From contig JAZQNN010000009.1 of NCBI GenBank assembly GCA_045627365.1, forward strand, positions 1 to 64,000: a stretch of 64,000 nt of DNA. The letters run 5' to 3'. The notes below the pieces were generated by a model. It saw only the letters and a list, made by a program, of their open reading frames with translations, made no database searches and was not told the origin of the DNA. Positions within the stretch are counted from its first letter, which is position 1, and each line of letters begins with the position of its first letter. Below, piece after piece: positions 15,872 to 24,938 of this stretch. Source of the stretch: RGIG5612 sp045627365. Lineage in GTDB: Bacteria; Bacillota; Clostridia; Lachnospirales; Lachnospiraceae. The translations under genes were made by a program, and so were the position numbers.

Positions 15872-16660
15872 TTACTTGAAAACGTATGAGTAATTCTTCG
15901 GATCTACCAGGATGGTCGCACCTGCGCCCGGTCCGTCGTAGTGATATCTTAACTTGCCGTTTTCAATGGTCTCAAGTCTTCCCCAGAAATACTCTCCGCC
16001 GGTGATTTCATTGATCCTTGCGATGGTCTTTCCTGACCAGTCGACTACGAAAAGGTCCGGTGTGTCGTATCCGCAGATATAGAACTTGCCGTCAAGCCAT
16101 TCGAATGTTGCTCCCATTCCGCCGAAGTCTGAGTTGACCCATGCGACAGTGCCGTCCTTCATGCTGACAGCGGTAACGTTGCCGGCATCGTTGAATACAT
16201 AGCAGTTGTTGGCAACGCCAAATCCTCTGAACGAATCAAACTGTGCAACGTAGCGCTTATGTGTCTGATATTCCCACTGCTTTTCGCCTGCGTCATTGTA
16301 GCCTGTGATCTTGAAGATCTGCGCCGCGTCAGCTGTATTGACGACCTCGGTCTTGACCCATGTTGCGTAATCCTGAACAGTGGTCTCCTCAGTTGTTGTT
16401 TCAGTCTCTTTCTTAGTCTCCTTGGTGGTCTCGGTCTCTTTGGTAGGCTTCTCAGTTTCTTTTGCAGTCTCGGTTTCCTTTGTAGTTTCTTTAGTCTCTT
16501 TGGATTCCTGGGTCTCTTTGGTCTCTTCTGTAGTCTTGCTTTCCTTGGACTCAGTCGTAGCCGATTCAGTTGCTTTCGTATTCTTCTCGATCTCGATCGA
16601 GCATGCGCACAGACTGAGCACTAACAACACAGTAAGTACGATTGATATGATCTTTTTCAT
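15872..16660 (-). CDS. Putative lipoprotein with long Thr/Glu/Lys repeat linker
   Basis: 262 residues. A lipoprotein signal (LSLCAC, Cys20) is followed by about 70 residues of near-repeats of KETE, TKET and TTEE, which would be an extended, charged surface linker. The C-terminal ~150 residues are globular with a KDGTVAWV segment and two further strand-turn blocks (WLDGKFYICGY, GKTIARINEIT) that look like PQQ/WD-type beta-propeller blades, too few for a full propeller. No enzyme motif is visible. The gene is inserted between prmA and rsmE, which are usually adjacent in Firmicutes. AAAGGACC precedes the ATG. Confidence 0.75.
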   Translation of the reverse strand: MKKIISIVLTVLLVLSLCACSIEIEKNTKATESATTESKESKTTEETKETQESKETKETTKETETAKETEKPTKETETTKETKKETETTTEETTVQDYATWVKTEVVNTADAAQIFKITGYNDAGEKQWEYQTHKRYVAQFDSFRGFGVANNCYVFNDAGNVTAVSMKDGTVAWVNSDFGGMGATFEWLDGKFYICGYDTPDLFVVDWSGKTIARINEITGGEYFWGRLETIENGKLRYHYDGPGAGATILVDPKNYSYVFK

Positions 16661-16733
16661 GTCTTTGGTCCTTTCGTTTGCTGAAAACCTTCAGATAACA
16701 TGTTTATTATAAACTACGGGCTTATATTTGTCT

Positions 16734-17708
16734 TTATTTTTTTCTGGCGATCACGCTGCGCCAGTCTCCGTCTTTTTCAACTCCCACAAATTCAAGTTTC
16801 GGATTGGCGTTGACCGCGTTGACGATGAGCTGTTCTTTGTTGTCAATGATTCCGCTTGATACGAAATATCCTCCCGGGACCATGTATTTGTCAACATCAG
16901 CCACGAGCGGTTCTATAACGTCAGCTAAAATGTTGGCGAGCACGATGTCCGCCGGCTTTCCGGCAATTTCCGCCTTGAAATTCTCATCCTGCAGAATATT
17001 TCCGACATAGAGCGAATAAAGTGAAGGATCGATTCCGTTAACGGCAAAGTTCTCTTCAGCGACCTCTACGGCCTTAGGGTCGATGTCAACGGCATTTGCG
17101 CAAGATGCCCCCTTCTTCAGGGCTGCGATCGAAAGGATGCCGCTGCCGGTTCCCATATCGAGCACCACATCGCCCGGCTTCATATAGTTCAATATTCCGC
17201 GCAGGCAAAGCTTTGTTGACTCGTGCATTCCTGTTCCGAATGCCATTCCCGGGTCGATTTCGATAAGCGTCGAATACTCGCTTCCTTCCGGGATCTCCTC
17301 CCAGGTCGGCTTGATCATTATGTCTTCAACGAAAAACGGTTTGAAATAGGCCTTCCATTTATTCTCCCAATCCGCGCTGTCGATGACCTCAAAGGTAAAT
17401 TCGACGGGCTCAAGTCCGAACATCTCGCAGCCTTCTTTCAGCCCTTCGGAAACATTCCTGAAAAGTTCTTCCTGTGCGGCGATATTCTCCGGTGTGTCCT
17501 CATACTCGTTGAAGAAATTGATGAAGCTGATGCCGTCATCTTCCGGCATGTCAGTCACAAAAGCCGCATACAATTTATTCAGTTCCTCATCGCTGAGCTG
17601 AACGTTGTTCTCTATCTGAATGTCCACGATATCGTAATCCATCAGGATCGCTGCGATCATGTCCGCGTCTTTGGTCGTTGTTTTTATTCTGTACTTGGTC
17701 CAAATCAT
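16734..17708 (-). CDS. prmA: Ribosomal protein L11 methyltransferase PrmA
   Basis: 324 residues from the ATG at 17708, preceded by AGGAG at seven bases; a longer frame to 17759 lacks a ribosome site. The SAM-binding core is VVLDMGTGSGILSIAALKKGA, with DIDPKAVEVAEENF and the NPPY-like motif VLANILADV. PEGSEYSTLIEIDPGMAFGTGMHEST is the characteristic PrmA substrate-binding segment. It methylates L11 lysines and the N-terminus. It follows dnaJ, the standard order in Firmicutes. Confidence 0.94.
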   Translation of the reverse strand: MIWTKYRIKTTTKDADMIAAILMDYDIVDIQIENNVQLSDEELNKLYAAFVTDMPEDDGISFINFFNEYEDTPENIAAQEELFRNVSEGLKEGCEMFGLEPVEFTFEVIDSADWENKWKAYFKPFFVEDIMIKPTWEEIPEGSEYSTLIEIDPGMAFGTGMHESTKLCLRGILNYMKPGDVVLDMGTGSGILSIAALKKGASCANAVDIDPKAVEVAEENFAVNGIDPSLYSLYVGNILQDENFKAEIAGKPADIVLANILADVIEPLVADVDKYMVPGGYFVSSGIIDNKEQLIVNAVNANPKLEFVGVEKDGDWRSVIARKK

Positions 17709-17764
17709 TCCTAAACTCCTATAACGCAATAGCAGAGCGTCTTTGATCCGCCCTGCCATTTATC

Positions 17765-18865
17765 TTACTTCATTGTATCGTCAAATGCCTTAAGCGCCGC
17801 CTTCTGTTTGGCATTCAGATGCTCCGGCACCTGAATGACGAGCGTCGTATACTGATCGCCGCGTCTGGTCTTGTCACTGACTGACGGCATTCCCTTGCCT
17901 TTCAGGCGGATCCTTGTGCCGGTCTGCGTGCCTGCCTTGATCGGGAACAAAACGTCTCCGTCGACGGTCTTGATCTTAACATCTCCGCCAAGTGCTGCCT
18001 CCGCAAATGAGATCGGTGCCACCGAGTACAGTGTCATTCCGTCACGCTCGAAGGTCTTGCTCTCTGCAACGACTATCTCGACCAGAAGGTCTCCGCGTGG
18101 GCCGCCGTTTGTGCCCGGCTCGCCTTTGCCGCTTACGCGGATCTGCTGACCGGAGTCGATTCCCGCAGGGATCGTAAGAAGGATCTTCTTCTTAGTGTTC
18201 TTGTAGCCTGCGCCGCGGCAGTCAGGACATTTCTCTTTGTAGATCTTGCCTGTGCCCCCGCAGTCAGGACACGCCTGGACTTCGCGCATCACACCGAAAA
18301 GGCTCTGCCTCTGATATATGACCTGGCCGGTTCCGTTACACTTAGGACAGGTCTCCTGCGTCGTGCCCGGTTTGCCGCCCGTGCCGCCGCAGGTCTCGCA
18401 TTCTTCCTTATAGGCGATCTCGAGCGTTTTCTCGCAGCCTGTAACGGCCTCTTCGAAGGTTATGCGGACTCTCGCGCCGACATTTGCACCCTTCTGCGGA
18501 GCGTTAGGATTGCGGGTCTGACGGCTGTATCTGCCGCCCATGCCGCCGAACAGATCTCCGAAAATATCTCCGAAACTGCTGAAGATATCATCCATGTTCA
18601 TGTTCTGGTAGCTGTTGAATCCACCGGCGCCGCCCTGTTCAAAGGCCGCAAATCCAAAGCGGTCATACTGAGCCTTCTTCTCCGCGTCGCTCAGTATTCC
18701 GTATGCTTCAGACGCTTCCTTGAACTTGGCCTCTGCCTCCTTATCGCCGGGATTGGCATCAGGGTGGTACTTCTTGGCAAGCTGCCTGTACGCCTTCTTT
18801 ATCGTGTCCTGGTCGGCGTCTTTGCTGACGCCCAGGACCTCGTAATAATCTCTTTTGTCTGCCAT
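17765..18865 (-). CDS. dnaJ: Chaperone protein DnaJ
   Basis: 366 residues. J domain with the HPD motif (KKYHPDANPGD), then a Gly/Phe-rich linker (residues about 75-110), four CxxCxGxG zinc repeats (CETCGGTG, CPKCNGTG, CPDCGGTG, CPDCRGAG) and a C-terminal substrate-binding region. It stimulates DnaK ATPase and delivers clients. The ATG overlaps the dnaK stop (TAATG), giving translational coupling. Expression should be under HrcA through the operon promoter near 22647. Confidence 0.98.
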   Translation of the reverse strand: MADKRDYYEVLGVSKDADQDTIKKAYRQLAKKYHPDANPGDKEAEAKFKEASEAYGILSDAEKKAQYDRFGFAAFEQGGAGGFNSYQNMNMDDIFSSFGDIFGDLFGGMGGRYSRQTRNPNAPQKGANVGARVRITFEEAVTGCEKTLEIAYKEECETCGGTGGKPGTTQETCPKCNGTGQVIYQRQSLFGVMREVQACPDCGGTGKIYKEKCPDCRGAGYKNTKKKILLTIPAGIDSGQQIRVSGKGEPGTNGGPRGDLLVEIVVAESKTFERDGMTLYSVAPISFAEAALGGDVKIKTVDGDVLFPIKAGTQTGTRIRLKGKGMPSVSDKTRRGDQYTTLVIQVPEHLNAKQKAALKAFDDTMK

Positions 18866-20754
18866 TAGATTTCCTTATAGTCTCCGTCTACAAAGTCGCC
18901 TTCCGGAGCGCTTCCCATGTCAGGACCTGCACCGCCTGCAAATCCGCCCATGTCAGGGCCTGCACCCGGGTTAGCCTGCTGGTAAGCTGCCTGAGCCTGC
19001 TCATACATCTTGGAGAATACTGTCTGTGAGCTCTGAAGGAGTTTTTCCTTAGCCTGCTTGATGCTGTCGATCTGCTCAGCTGAAAGTTCTGCGCCCGGAT
19101 CTCCTGAAAGAAGAGCCTTAAGAGTTGCAAGGTCGTTCTCAACTGTCGCCTTGTCCTCTGCCGGGATCTTGTCGCCTGCTTCCTGAAGAGCCTTCTCGAC
19201 CTGAACTGCGAGAGCGTCAGCTTCGTTTCTGGTGTCAATGCCTTCCTTGCGGGCTTTATCCTGTGCCTCGAATTCAGCTGCTTCTCTTACTGCCTTCTCG
19301 ATGTCAGCGTCTGACATGCTTGAGCCTGAGGTGATGGTGATGTGCTGCTCTTTGCCGGTGCCGAGATCCTTAGCGGATACGTTTACGATACCGTTAGCGT
19401 CGATATCAAAGGTAACCTCGATCTGCGGGATTCCGCGAGGAGCCGGTGCGATTCCGTCAAGACGGAACTGTCCGAGTGTCTTATTGTCGCGGGCAAACTG
19501 TCTCTCGCCCTGTACTACGTGAATATCAACTGCGCTCTGATTGTCGGCTGCTGTTGAGAATACCTGGCTCTTCTTGGTAGGGATAGTGGTATTTCTCTCG
19601 ATAAGTCTTGTAGCGATGCCGCCGAGAGTCTCGATCGAAAGTGAAAGCGGAGTTACATCAAGAAGAAGAACATCGCCTGCGCCTGCATCGCCTGCGAGCT
19701 TGCCACCCTGGATAGAAGCGCCGAGTGCTACGCATTCATCAGGGTTAAGGGACTTGGAAGGCTCCTGTCCGGTGAGCTGTTTAACCTTCTCCTGAACTGC
19801 CGGGATACGTGTGGATCCGCCGACAAGCAGAACCTTGCTGAGTTCTGATGCGCTGATGCCTGCATCCTTAAGTGCCTGCTGAACAGGGCCTGCTGTCATT
19901 TCTACGAGGTCATGAGTGAGCTCGTCGAACTTAGCTCTGGTGAGGTCCATATCGATATGCTTAGGTCCTTCATTCGTTGCGGTAATGAACGGAAGGTTGA
20001 TGTTGGTTGTTGTGGAGCTTGAAAGCTCTTTCTTAGCCTTCTCAGCTGCTTCTCTGACACGCTGAAGAGCCATCTTATCATTGCTGATATCAACGCCTTC
20101 ACGAGCCTTGAACTGAGCGATGATATAGTCGCTGACTCTCTTGTCGAAGTCATCTCCGCCGAGTCTGTTGTTGCCGGCTGTTGCAAGAACTTCTATAACG
20201 CCGTCACCGATCTCAATAACTGATACGTCGAATGTACCGCCGCCAAGGTCATAAACCATAATCTTCTGCTCGTTCTCATTGTCAAGGCCGTATGCAAGTG
20301 CTGCAGCTGTCGGCTCATTGATGATACGGTTAACGGTCATGCCGGCGATCTTGCCTGCGTCTTTGGTTGCCTGACGCTGAGCGTCGTTGAAATATGCAGG
20401 AACAGTGATAACTGCTTCTGTTACGGTCTCTCCCAGATGAGCTTCAGCATCAGCCTTAAGCTTCTGAAGGATCATAGCTGAGATCTCCTGCGGAGAATAG
20501 CTCTTTCCGTCGATGGTTACTCTGTAATTGGAGCCCATTTCTCTCTTGATAGATGAGATAGTCTTGTCAGCATTGGTAACTGCCTGACGTTTTGCGGCTT
20601 CGCCTACAAGCCTTTCTCCGTTTTTGGTAAATGCTACAACTGAAGGGGTCGTGCGAACGCCCTCAGCGTTAGCGATAACTACAGGCTTTCCGCCTTCCAT
20701 AACTGCTACGCATGAGTTAGTAGTTCCAAGGTCAATTCCGATTATTTTAGACAT
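18865..20754 (-). CDS. dnaK: Chaperone protein DnaK (Hsp70)
   Basis: 629 residues. The N-terminal ATPase domain begins with IIGIDLGTTNSCVAVMEGG and contains MVYDLGGGTFDVS and the VGGSTRIPAVQ segment. The substrate-binding domain has the linker DVLLLDVTPLSLSIE and a helical lid, ending in a Gly/Ala-rich tail with GDFVDGDYKEI. It lacks the ~24-residue insert of proteobacterial DnaK, as expected in Gram-positives. Part of the hrcA-grpE-dnaK-dnaJ heat-shock operon; AGGAGGAAATAAA precedes the ATG. Confidence 0.99.
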   Translation of the reverse strand: MSKIIGIDLGTTNSCVAVMEGGKPVVIANAEGVRTTPSVVAFTKNGERLVGEAAKRQAVTNADKTISSIKREMGSNYRVTIDGKSYSPQEISAMILQKLKADAEAHLGETVTEAVITVPAYFNDAQRQATKDAGKIAGMTVNRIINEPTAAALAYGLDNENEQKIMVYDLGGGTFDVSVIEIGDGVIEVLATAGNNRLGGDDFDKRVSDYIIAQFKAREGVDISNDKMALQRVREAAEKAKKELSSSTTTNINLPFITATNEGPKHIDMDLTRAKFDELTHDLVEMTAGPVQQALKDAGISASELSKVLLVGGSTRIPAVQEKVKQLTGQEPSKSLNPDECVALGASIQGGKLAGDAGAGDVLLLDVTPLSLSIETLGGIATRLIERNTTIPTKKSQVFSTAADNQSAVDIHVVQGERQFARDNKTLGQFRLDGIAPAPRGIPQIEVTFDIDANGIVNVSAKDLGTGKEQHITITSGSSMSDADIEKAVREAAEFEAQDKARKEGIDTRNEADALAVQVEKALQEAGDKIPAEDKATVENDLATLKALLSGDPGAELSAEQIDSIKQAKEKLLQSSQTVFSKMYEQAQAAYQQANPGAGPDMGGFAGGAGPDMGSAPEGDFVDGDYKEI

Positions 20755-20789
20755 TTTATTTCCTCCTGATTGTGGTTTTCTTTATGTTA

Positions 20790-21485
20790 TTAGTTGGCCA
20801 CCTTGACCATACTATATCTGACTACGCTGTCTTTATACATGTAACCCTTCTGGAATTCCTCAACGACGATGTTCTCGCCGACTGACTCGTCTTCCACATG
20901 CATTACTGCTTGGTGGAAATCCGTGTTGAATTCCTTGCCGACTGCCTCGATCGGCTTAACATTCAGCTCTTCGAGTGTGGTCATCAGCTGCTTGTAGATC
21001 TTATCCATTCCCTCTACAAATGGTGATGACTTCTCATCTTCCGGCACCAGTGCGAGTCCTCTTTCGAAGTTATCGACTACCGGCAATATCTTCTCTACGA
21101 TCGCCTTCGCGCCGAAATCGTACATCTGAGCCTTTTCCTTCTCGCTGCGCTTTCTGAAATTGTCAAACTCAGCAAACAGTCTCGCATATTTGTCGTTCGT
21201 CTCTGCGACCTGAGCCTTGAGGCTCTCGATTTCCCCGGCCGCCGGGTCATCCTTGGCTTCTTCCGCCTTCTTGCCGCCCTTCTTGGCCCAGTTCATCTTG
21301 CGCTCTTTCTTAGGCTTCCCGTCGGCACCGGCTTCCGGCTCTTCGGTCTCTTCCGTTTCCGCCTCAGGGGCCTCAGTTTCTGTAGCCTCGGCTTCTTCAG
21401 CTTCTGCTTTCTCGAGCTCCGCCTCTTCGGCTTCTATATCTGCTATTGTTTCGTTAAGGCTCTTCTCTTCTTCCATATCCATCAT
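20790..21485 (-). CDS. grpE: Nucleotide exchange factor GrpE
   Basis: 231 residues. The N-terminal ~90 residues are an acidic, Glu/Ala-rich unstructured extension ending in a basic patch. A coiled-coil (about 85-140) and the conserved C-terminal beta domain follow, with FDNFRKRSEKEK, DNFERGL and GKEFNTDFHQAVM...VVEEFQKGYMYKDSVVRYSMVKV. GrpE releases ADP from DnaK. The start overlaps the hrcA stop by a few bases (ATGATG), so exact first codon among three nearby Met codons is uncertain. Confidence 0.97.
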   Translation of the reverse strand: MMDMEEEKSLNETIADIEAEEAELEKAEAEEAEATETEAPEAETEETEEPEAGADGKPKKERKMNWAKKGGKKAEEAKDDPAAGEIESLKAQVAETNDKYARLFAEFDNFRKRSEKEKAQMYDFGAKAIVEKILPVVDNFERGLALVPEDEKSSPFVEGMDKIYKQLMTTLEELNVKPIEAVGKEFNTDFHQAVMHVEDESVGENIVVEEFQKGYMYKDSVVRYSMVKVAN

Positions 21486-22549
21486 TCTTCCTCTTCTTCA
21501 GGTGCCGCGAACTTCTTGTCAAATCCGCCCGTAACGTCCTTCAAAACTTCCAGCACCTTCTCATAGTCCATTCTCTTCGGGCCGATTACGCCGATCTTGC
21601 CGTAAACGCCGTCTTCGAATTCATACGTTGCGGTCACTACCGAACAATCCTTCATCGAATTAACTTCGGTCTCCTTGCCGATGTAGACCTGGATACCGGT
21701 CGTTCTGCCGCTGGCTTCGATGTCATCTACCAGAAGGTTTCCCAGCAGATCCTGTTCCTCCAGTGTCGAGATCAGCTCGCTTGCGCTTGATGAATCGCTG
21801 AGTTCCGGATACTTGAAAATATTAGTCGTGCCGCTGGTAAATATCTTGATTCCGTCCTCTGCTCCGATCGCTCCGACGATCGCATTCAGAATATCTGAAA
21901 CCAGCTGCGCGTGCTCGCCTGCCTGACCGGCCATCTTGGCTGCCATGTCAAAATTGATCTGATTAAGTGTCAGCCCGTTCAATGTGTTATTGAACAATAT
22001 ATTCAGCTTCAGAAGTTCTTCCTGGCTCAGCTCGCCTTTGATCTTGATCAGCTCGTTCTTAACGATGTTGCCGTCCAGAACCGCCGTACACAAGAGCTTG
22101 TTGGCCTCAAGCTGCGTAAGCTGAACGAACTTGAGCTTGTTGCGGTTACTCTTGGGCATACTGACTACTGAAGTGTAGTTGGTGTTATTTGCCAGCATCT
22201 TGGCCATGTCCTTGAGGACTTCCTCGATCCTGTCCACACGCTTGGCCATAACATCCTGCATCGCGTCAAGCTCTCTTGCCTTGCCTGCGAGCTCTTCCTC
22301 CCTCGAGGCAAGCATGTCATCGACATACAGTCTGTAGCCTTCGTCTGTCGGGATGCGCCCTGCCGATGTATGCGGCTGGAAAATATAACCGAGCTCCTCA
22401 AGGTCGCTCATCTCATTCCTGATAGTTGCCGGACTCAGCTGCAGGTCCGTGTACTTGGAAATGGTTCGGCTTCCGACCGGCTCTCCTGTATCAAGGTAAT
22501 TCTTGATAATGGCCTGAAGTATCTTCTTTTTTCTCTCGTCTAATTCCAT
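21482..22549 (-). CDS. hrcA: Heat-inducible transcription repressor HrcA
   Basis: 355 residues from the ATG at 22549, with GGGGGAGA seven bases upstream. The N-terminal winged helix (LDERKKKILQAIIKNYLDTGEPVGSRTISK...LSPATIRNEMSDLEELGYI) binds CIRCE; the rest is the GAF-like and inserted dimerisation domains. HrcA represses its own operon, and a perfect CIRCE lies 60 nt upstream (22609-22635). A second CIRCE precedes htpG at 52914-52940, so its regulon here covers at least both loci. Confidence 0.97.
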   Translation of the reverse strand: MELDERKKKILQAIIKNYLDTGEPVGSRTISKYTDLQLSPATIRNEMSDLEELGYIFQPHTSAGRIPTDEGYRLYVDDMLASREEELAGKARELDAMQDVMAKRVDRIEEVLKDMAKMLANNTNYTSVVSMPKSNRNKLKFVQLTQLEANKLLCTAVLDGNIVKNELIKIKGELSQEELLKLNILFNNTLNGLTLNQINFDMAAKMAGQAGEHAQLVSDILNAIVGAIGAEDGIKIFTSGTTNIFKYPELSDSSSASELISTLEEQDLLGNLLVDDIEASGRTTGIQVYIGKETEVNSMKDCSVVTATYEFEDGVYGKIGVIGPKRMDYEKVLEVLKDVTGGFDKKFAAPEEEEE

Positions 22550-22608
22550 TGATTCTCCCCCACGCGTCCGCTTCGGATCGTCTAAATCTGGACTATTGCT
22601 TCTCTGTG

Positions 22609-22635
22609 TTAGCACTCATATGTTTGGAGTGCTAA
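22609..22635 (-). promoter_or_regulatory. CIRCE operator of the hrcA-grpE-dnaK-dnaJ operon
   Basis: A perfect TTAGCACTC-N9-GAGTGCTAA inverted repeat. It lies just downstream of the operon -10 element, at or after the expected transcription start, the classic repressing position. An extra half-site TTAGCACT (22650-22657) lies inside the promoter spacer. Confidence 0.98.
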
Positions 22636-22646
22636 CTATCATGTGT

Positions 22647-22675
22647 ATATTAGCACTGGCACTCAGCACTGTCAA
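22647..22675 (-). promoter_or_regulatory. SigA promoter of the hrcA operon
   Basis: Minus strand TTGACA (22675-22670), 17-nt spacer, TAATAT (22652-22647). It is followed 11 bases later by the CIRCE element. Confidence 0.93.
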
Positions 22676-22718
22676 CTGCTAATTAATATATAAATAGTGA
22701 AGATTTTGTGGATTTAAT

Positions 22719-22747
22719 CAAAAAAACCGGCACCCGAAGGTGCCGGT
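22719..22747 (-). terminator. Intrinsic terminator after the acidic membrane protein gene
   Basis: ACCGGCACC and GGTGCCGGT pair across CGAA (22726-22747). A T-run follows on the minus strand (22725-22720). It isolates the trmD-side genes from the heat-shock operon. Confidence 0.93.
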
Positions 22748-22765
22748 AAAATCCACATTTATTAA

Positions 22766-23713
22766 TCAGTCGTCATCCCCGAAAATGCTTGCCACAAAAG
22801 CGGCGCGCTCTTCGTCATTTATAGCCGGAGCTTTCTGCTCCTTGTGCTCAGAAGCGGATACGATCGCTTCTAACTCGGCAAGCGTCTTGTCGTCCTCATC
22901 CTCTGCATCGTCAAAGGAATAATCTTCCGGGGCATTCTCGTACTCGTCTGCCTCCGGAGCGGCCTCTTCAAATCCGTCTGCAGCTTCTTCGTAATCTTCG
23001 TTCTCGAAGTCGTCCAATTCGTCGATATCATCAGCGTCGTCATAATCGTCATCGCGGGCGGCTCTTGGTCCGAAGCTGTTCGGATCAATATCGTAGTAAT
23101 CCGCGCGGTCACGCCAGTAATCACTTTCTCTGCAAGGAGGTTCGACATACAGCTGGCTTGGAGATGTCAGGAATACCATAACCAGCTCCAGGAACGCCAG
23201 CACTATAACGAGTGCAGAGAAAACGCCGACTCCGTACGCGTACGTCGGGACCTTATCACCTGCTGCTCCGACATATGTAAGGATCAGCTTTAAAGGCTTG
23301 ATATGACCTACCGCCATCGCGATCGCATGAAGAATCAGGAAAATACGTCCGTAATGTCTGCCGTTGAATTTGCTGAACATTTTCTGGATGAAGATCAGCG
23401 CATATCCGACGACCGTTACTGCAAGGAAGTAGAAGAACGGTATCTTGGCAACCTTCACGATATCCTGAGATGTGATGGTGGCCGTGTTGGCGATCACATC
23501 CGGCGTTGCATCGCCTATGTATTCCTTGATGACTGAGCCTAAGGTCTGCCACATCGTGTTGCTGATGCTCTCAAAGAAATCGCTGAAACGCTGGCCCATT
23601 TGCTGCGTGAGCACAAGCATCAACGCAAGTATCATTCCGAAAAATATGGTAATGATCAAGTTAACGATATTTATTGTACGACCAAAGCCTCTGCATATTT
23701 TGAACTTAACCAT
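22766..23713 (-). CDS. Four-helix membrane protein with long acidic C-terminal tail
   Basis: 315 residues from the ATG at 23713 (GGAG seven bases upstream). Hydrophobic helices lie near residues 17-38, 87-108, 119-137 and 163-187. From about residue 205 the protein becomes an acidic, Asp/Glu/Tyr-rich tail with many DD and DE pairs, ending in a short conserved-looking helix (DEERAAFVASIFGDDD). I recognise no family. It lies ten bases after trmD on the same strand and before a terminator, so it is the last gene of the ylxM-trmD transcription unit. A membrane scaffold role is possible but unsupported. Confidence 0.75.
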   Translation of the reverse strand: MVKFKICRGFGRTINIVNLIITIFFGMILALMLVLTQQMGQRFSDFFESISNTMWQTLGSVIKEYIGDATPDVIANTATITSQDIVKVAKIPFFYFLAVTVVGYALIFIQKMFSKFNGRHYGRIFLILHAIAMAVGHIKPLKLILTYVGAAGDKVPTYAYGVGVFSALVIVLAFLELVMVFLTSPSQLYVEPPCRESDYWRDRADYYDIDPNSFGPRAARDDDYDDADDIDELDDFENEDYEEAADGFEEAAPEADEYENAPEDYSFDDAEDEDDKTLAELEAIVSASEHKEQKAPAINDEERAAFVASIFGDDD

Positions 23714-23723
23714 CAATAGTCTC

Positions 23724-24419
23724 CTATTTATCTGCCAAAAGATCAGGGCGCCTTTCTCTGGTGCGCTCAAGTGAGCGCTCTCGGCGCCATTTTTCTACGT
23801 TGGCATGGTGTCCCGAAAGCAATATCTCCGGGACGGCGAGCCCCATATATTCCTGCGGGCGAGTATACTGCGGATACTCCAGCAGTCCGTCCATGAAGCT
23901 CTCGTCTTCGCCTGATTCGGCATTTGTCAGTACTCCCGGCACCATACGGCTGATCGCGTCCACCATAGCCACCGCCGGCATTTCGCCTCCGGTCAGCACA
24001 TAATCCCCGATGGATACATCCTCCGCGCCTATCAACTGAAGAGCTCTTTCATCGACCCCTTCGTAGTGCCCGCAAAGTATTATTATGTCTTCTTCCAGGG
24101 CCAGTTCCTTGGCGTATTCCTGATTGAAGACTCTTCCGGCCGGCGAGGTGTACAGCACCTTCGGCTTACCTCTGCCCGCCTCTATTATCTCACTTAAGAT
24201 ATGCTTATAGCAATCATAAATTGGCTGGGCCTGCATGACCATGCCTGCCCCGCCCCCGTAAGGGTAATCATCCACGTGCCCGTGGATGTCATTTGTAAAA
24301 TCCCTGATGTTCAGGGCACCCGCTGAAATGATCCCCGCTTCCCGGGCGCGTCCTAAAATACTTGTCGCCAGACAAGTCTCGACCATCTCGGGAAATAAAG
24401 TCATAATATGAAAATGCAT
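23724..24419 (-). CDS. trmD: tRNA (guanine37-N1)-methyltransferase TrmD
   Basis: 231 residues from the ATG at 24419, which overlaps the rimM stop (TGATG). SPOUT-knot features are present: HIMTLFPEMV at the N-terminus, DDYPYGGGAGMVM, CGHYEGVDERAL, SIGDYVLTGGEMPA and the C-terminal VPEILLSGHHANVEKWR. It makes m1G37 in tRNAs reading CNN codons and is essential for frame maintenance. The longer frame upstream overlaps rimM and lacks similarity. Confidence 0.97.
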   Translation of the reverse strand: MHFHIMTLFPEMVETCLATSILGRAREAGIISAGALNIRDFTNDIHGHVDDYPYGGGAGMVMQAQPIYDCYKHILSEIIEAGRGKPKVLYTSPAGRVFNQEYAKELALEEDIIILCGHYEGVDERALQLIGAEDVSIGDYVLTGGEMPAVAMVDAISRMVPGVLTNAESGEDESFMDGLLEYPQYTRPQEYMGLAVPEILLSGHHANVEKWRRERSLERTRERRPDLLADK

Positions 24420-24928
24420 CAGTCCAAAAGCCCTTTCATAATATGTACGGTTATCACGGACTTTTCTATGTCTACATTTTTGATACACTCGGGGATCACC
24501 GGCAAAAGTATCTCTTTGCCTTCCGGTGTATTTACGATATAGACATCATTTGCGCCTGTCTGAAGAACATCCTTGACTGTTCCGAGCGGCTTGCCCTCGT
24601 CGGTAATTACCTCGCAGTCGAGAAGATCCGCGATGTAATACTCGCCCGGTTTAAGCGGTGCGCCGTACTTTCTGTCGATCATGATGTCAGAGCCCGCCAG
24701 AGACTTGACCTCCTCGATATCATTGAAAGCGGCGAACTTCAAAATGACCAGATTTTTGAAAAACCTGACCCCTGTCACTTTTGTCTCAATGTCCCCCTTC
24801 GGGGCTTTGATGATCACGTCCTTAACGGTTTTGAACCTTGCCGGAGTGTCCGTGGTCGGGAAGACCTTGACCTCACCGGCAAGCCCGTGTGTGGTAGTGA
24901 TCACACCGATTCGTAAAAACTGCTCCAT
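24419..24928 (-). CDS. rimM: 16S rRNA processing protein RimM
   Basis: 169 residues. The N-terminal beta-barrel starts with LRIGVITTTHGLAGEVKVFPTTD, a family hallmark, and the PRC-barrel domain includes EYYIADLLDCEVITDEG and IVNTPEGKEILLPVIPECIKNVD. RimM binds S19 and aids 30S maturation. It sits between khpA and trmD in the usual Firmicutes order. Confidence 0.96.
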   Translation of the reverse strand: MEQFLRIGVITTTHGLAGEVKVFPTTDTPARFKTVKDVIIKAPKGDIETKVTGVRFFKNLVILKFAAFNDIEEVKSLAGSDIMIDRKYGAPLKPGEYYIADLLDCEVITDEGKPLGTVKDVLQTGANDVYIVNTPEGKEILLPVIPECIKNVDIEKSVITVHIMKGLLD

Positions 24929-24938
24929 GTTCGAAACC

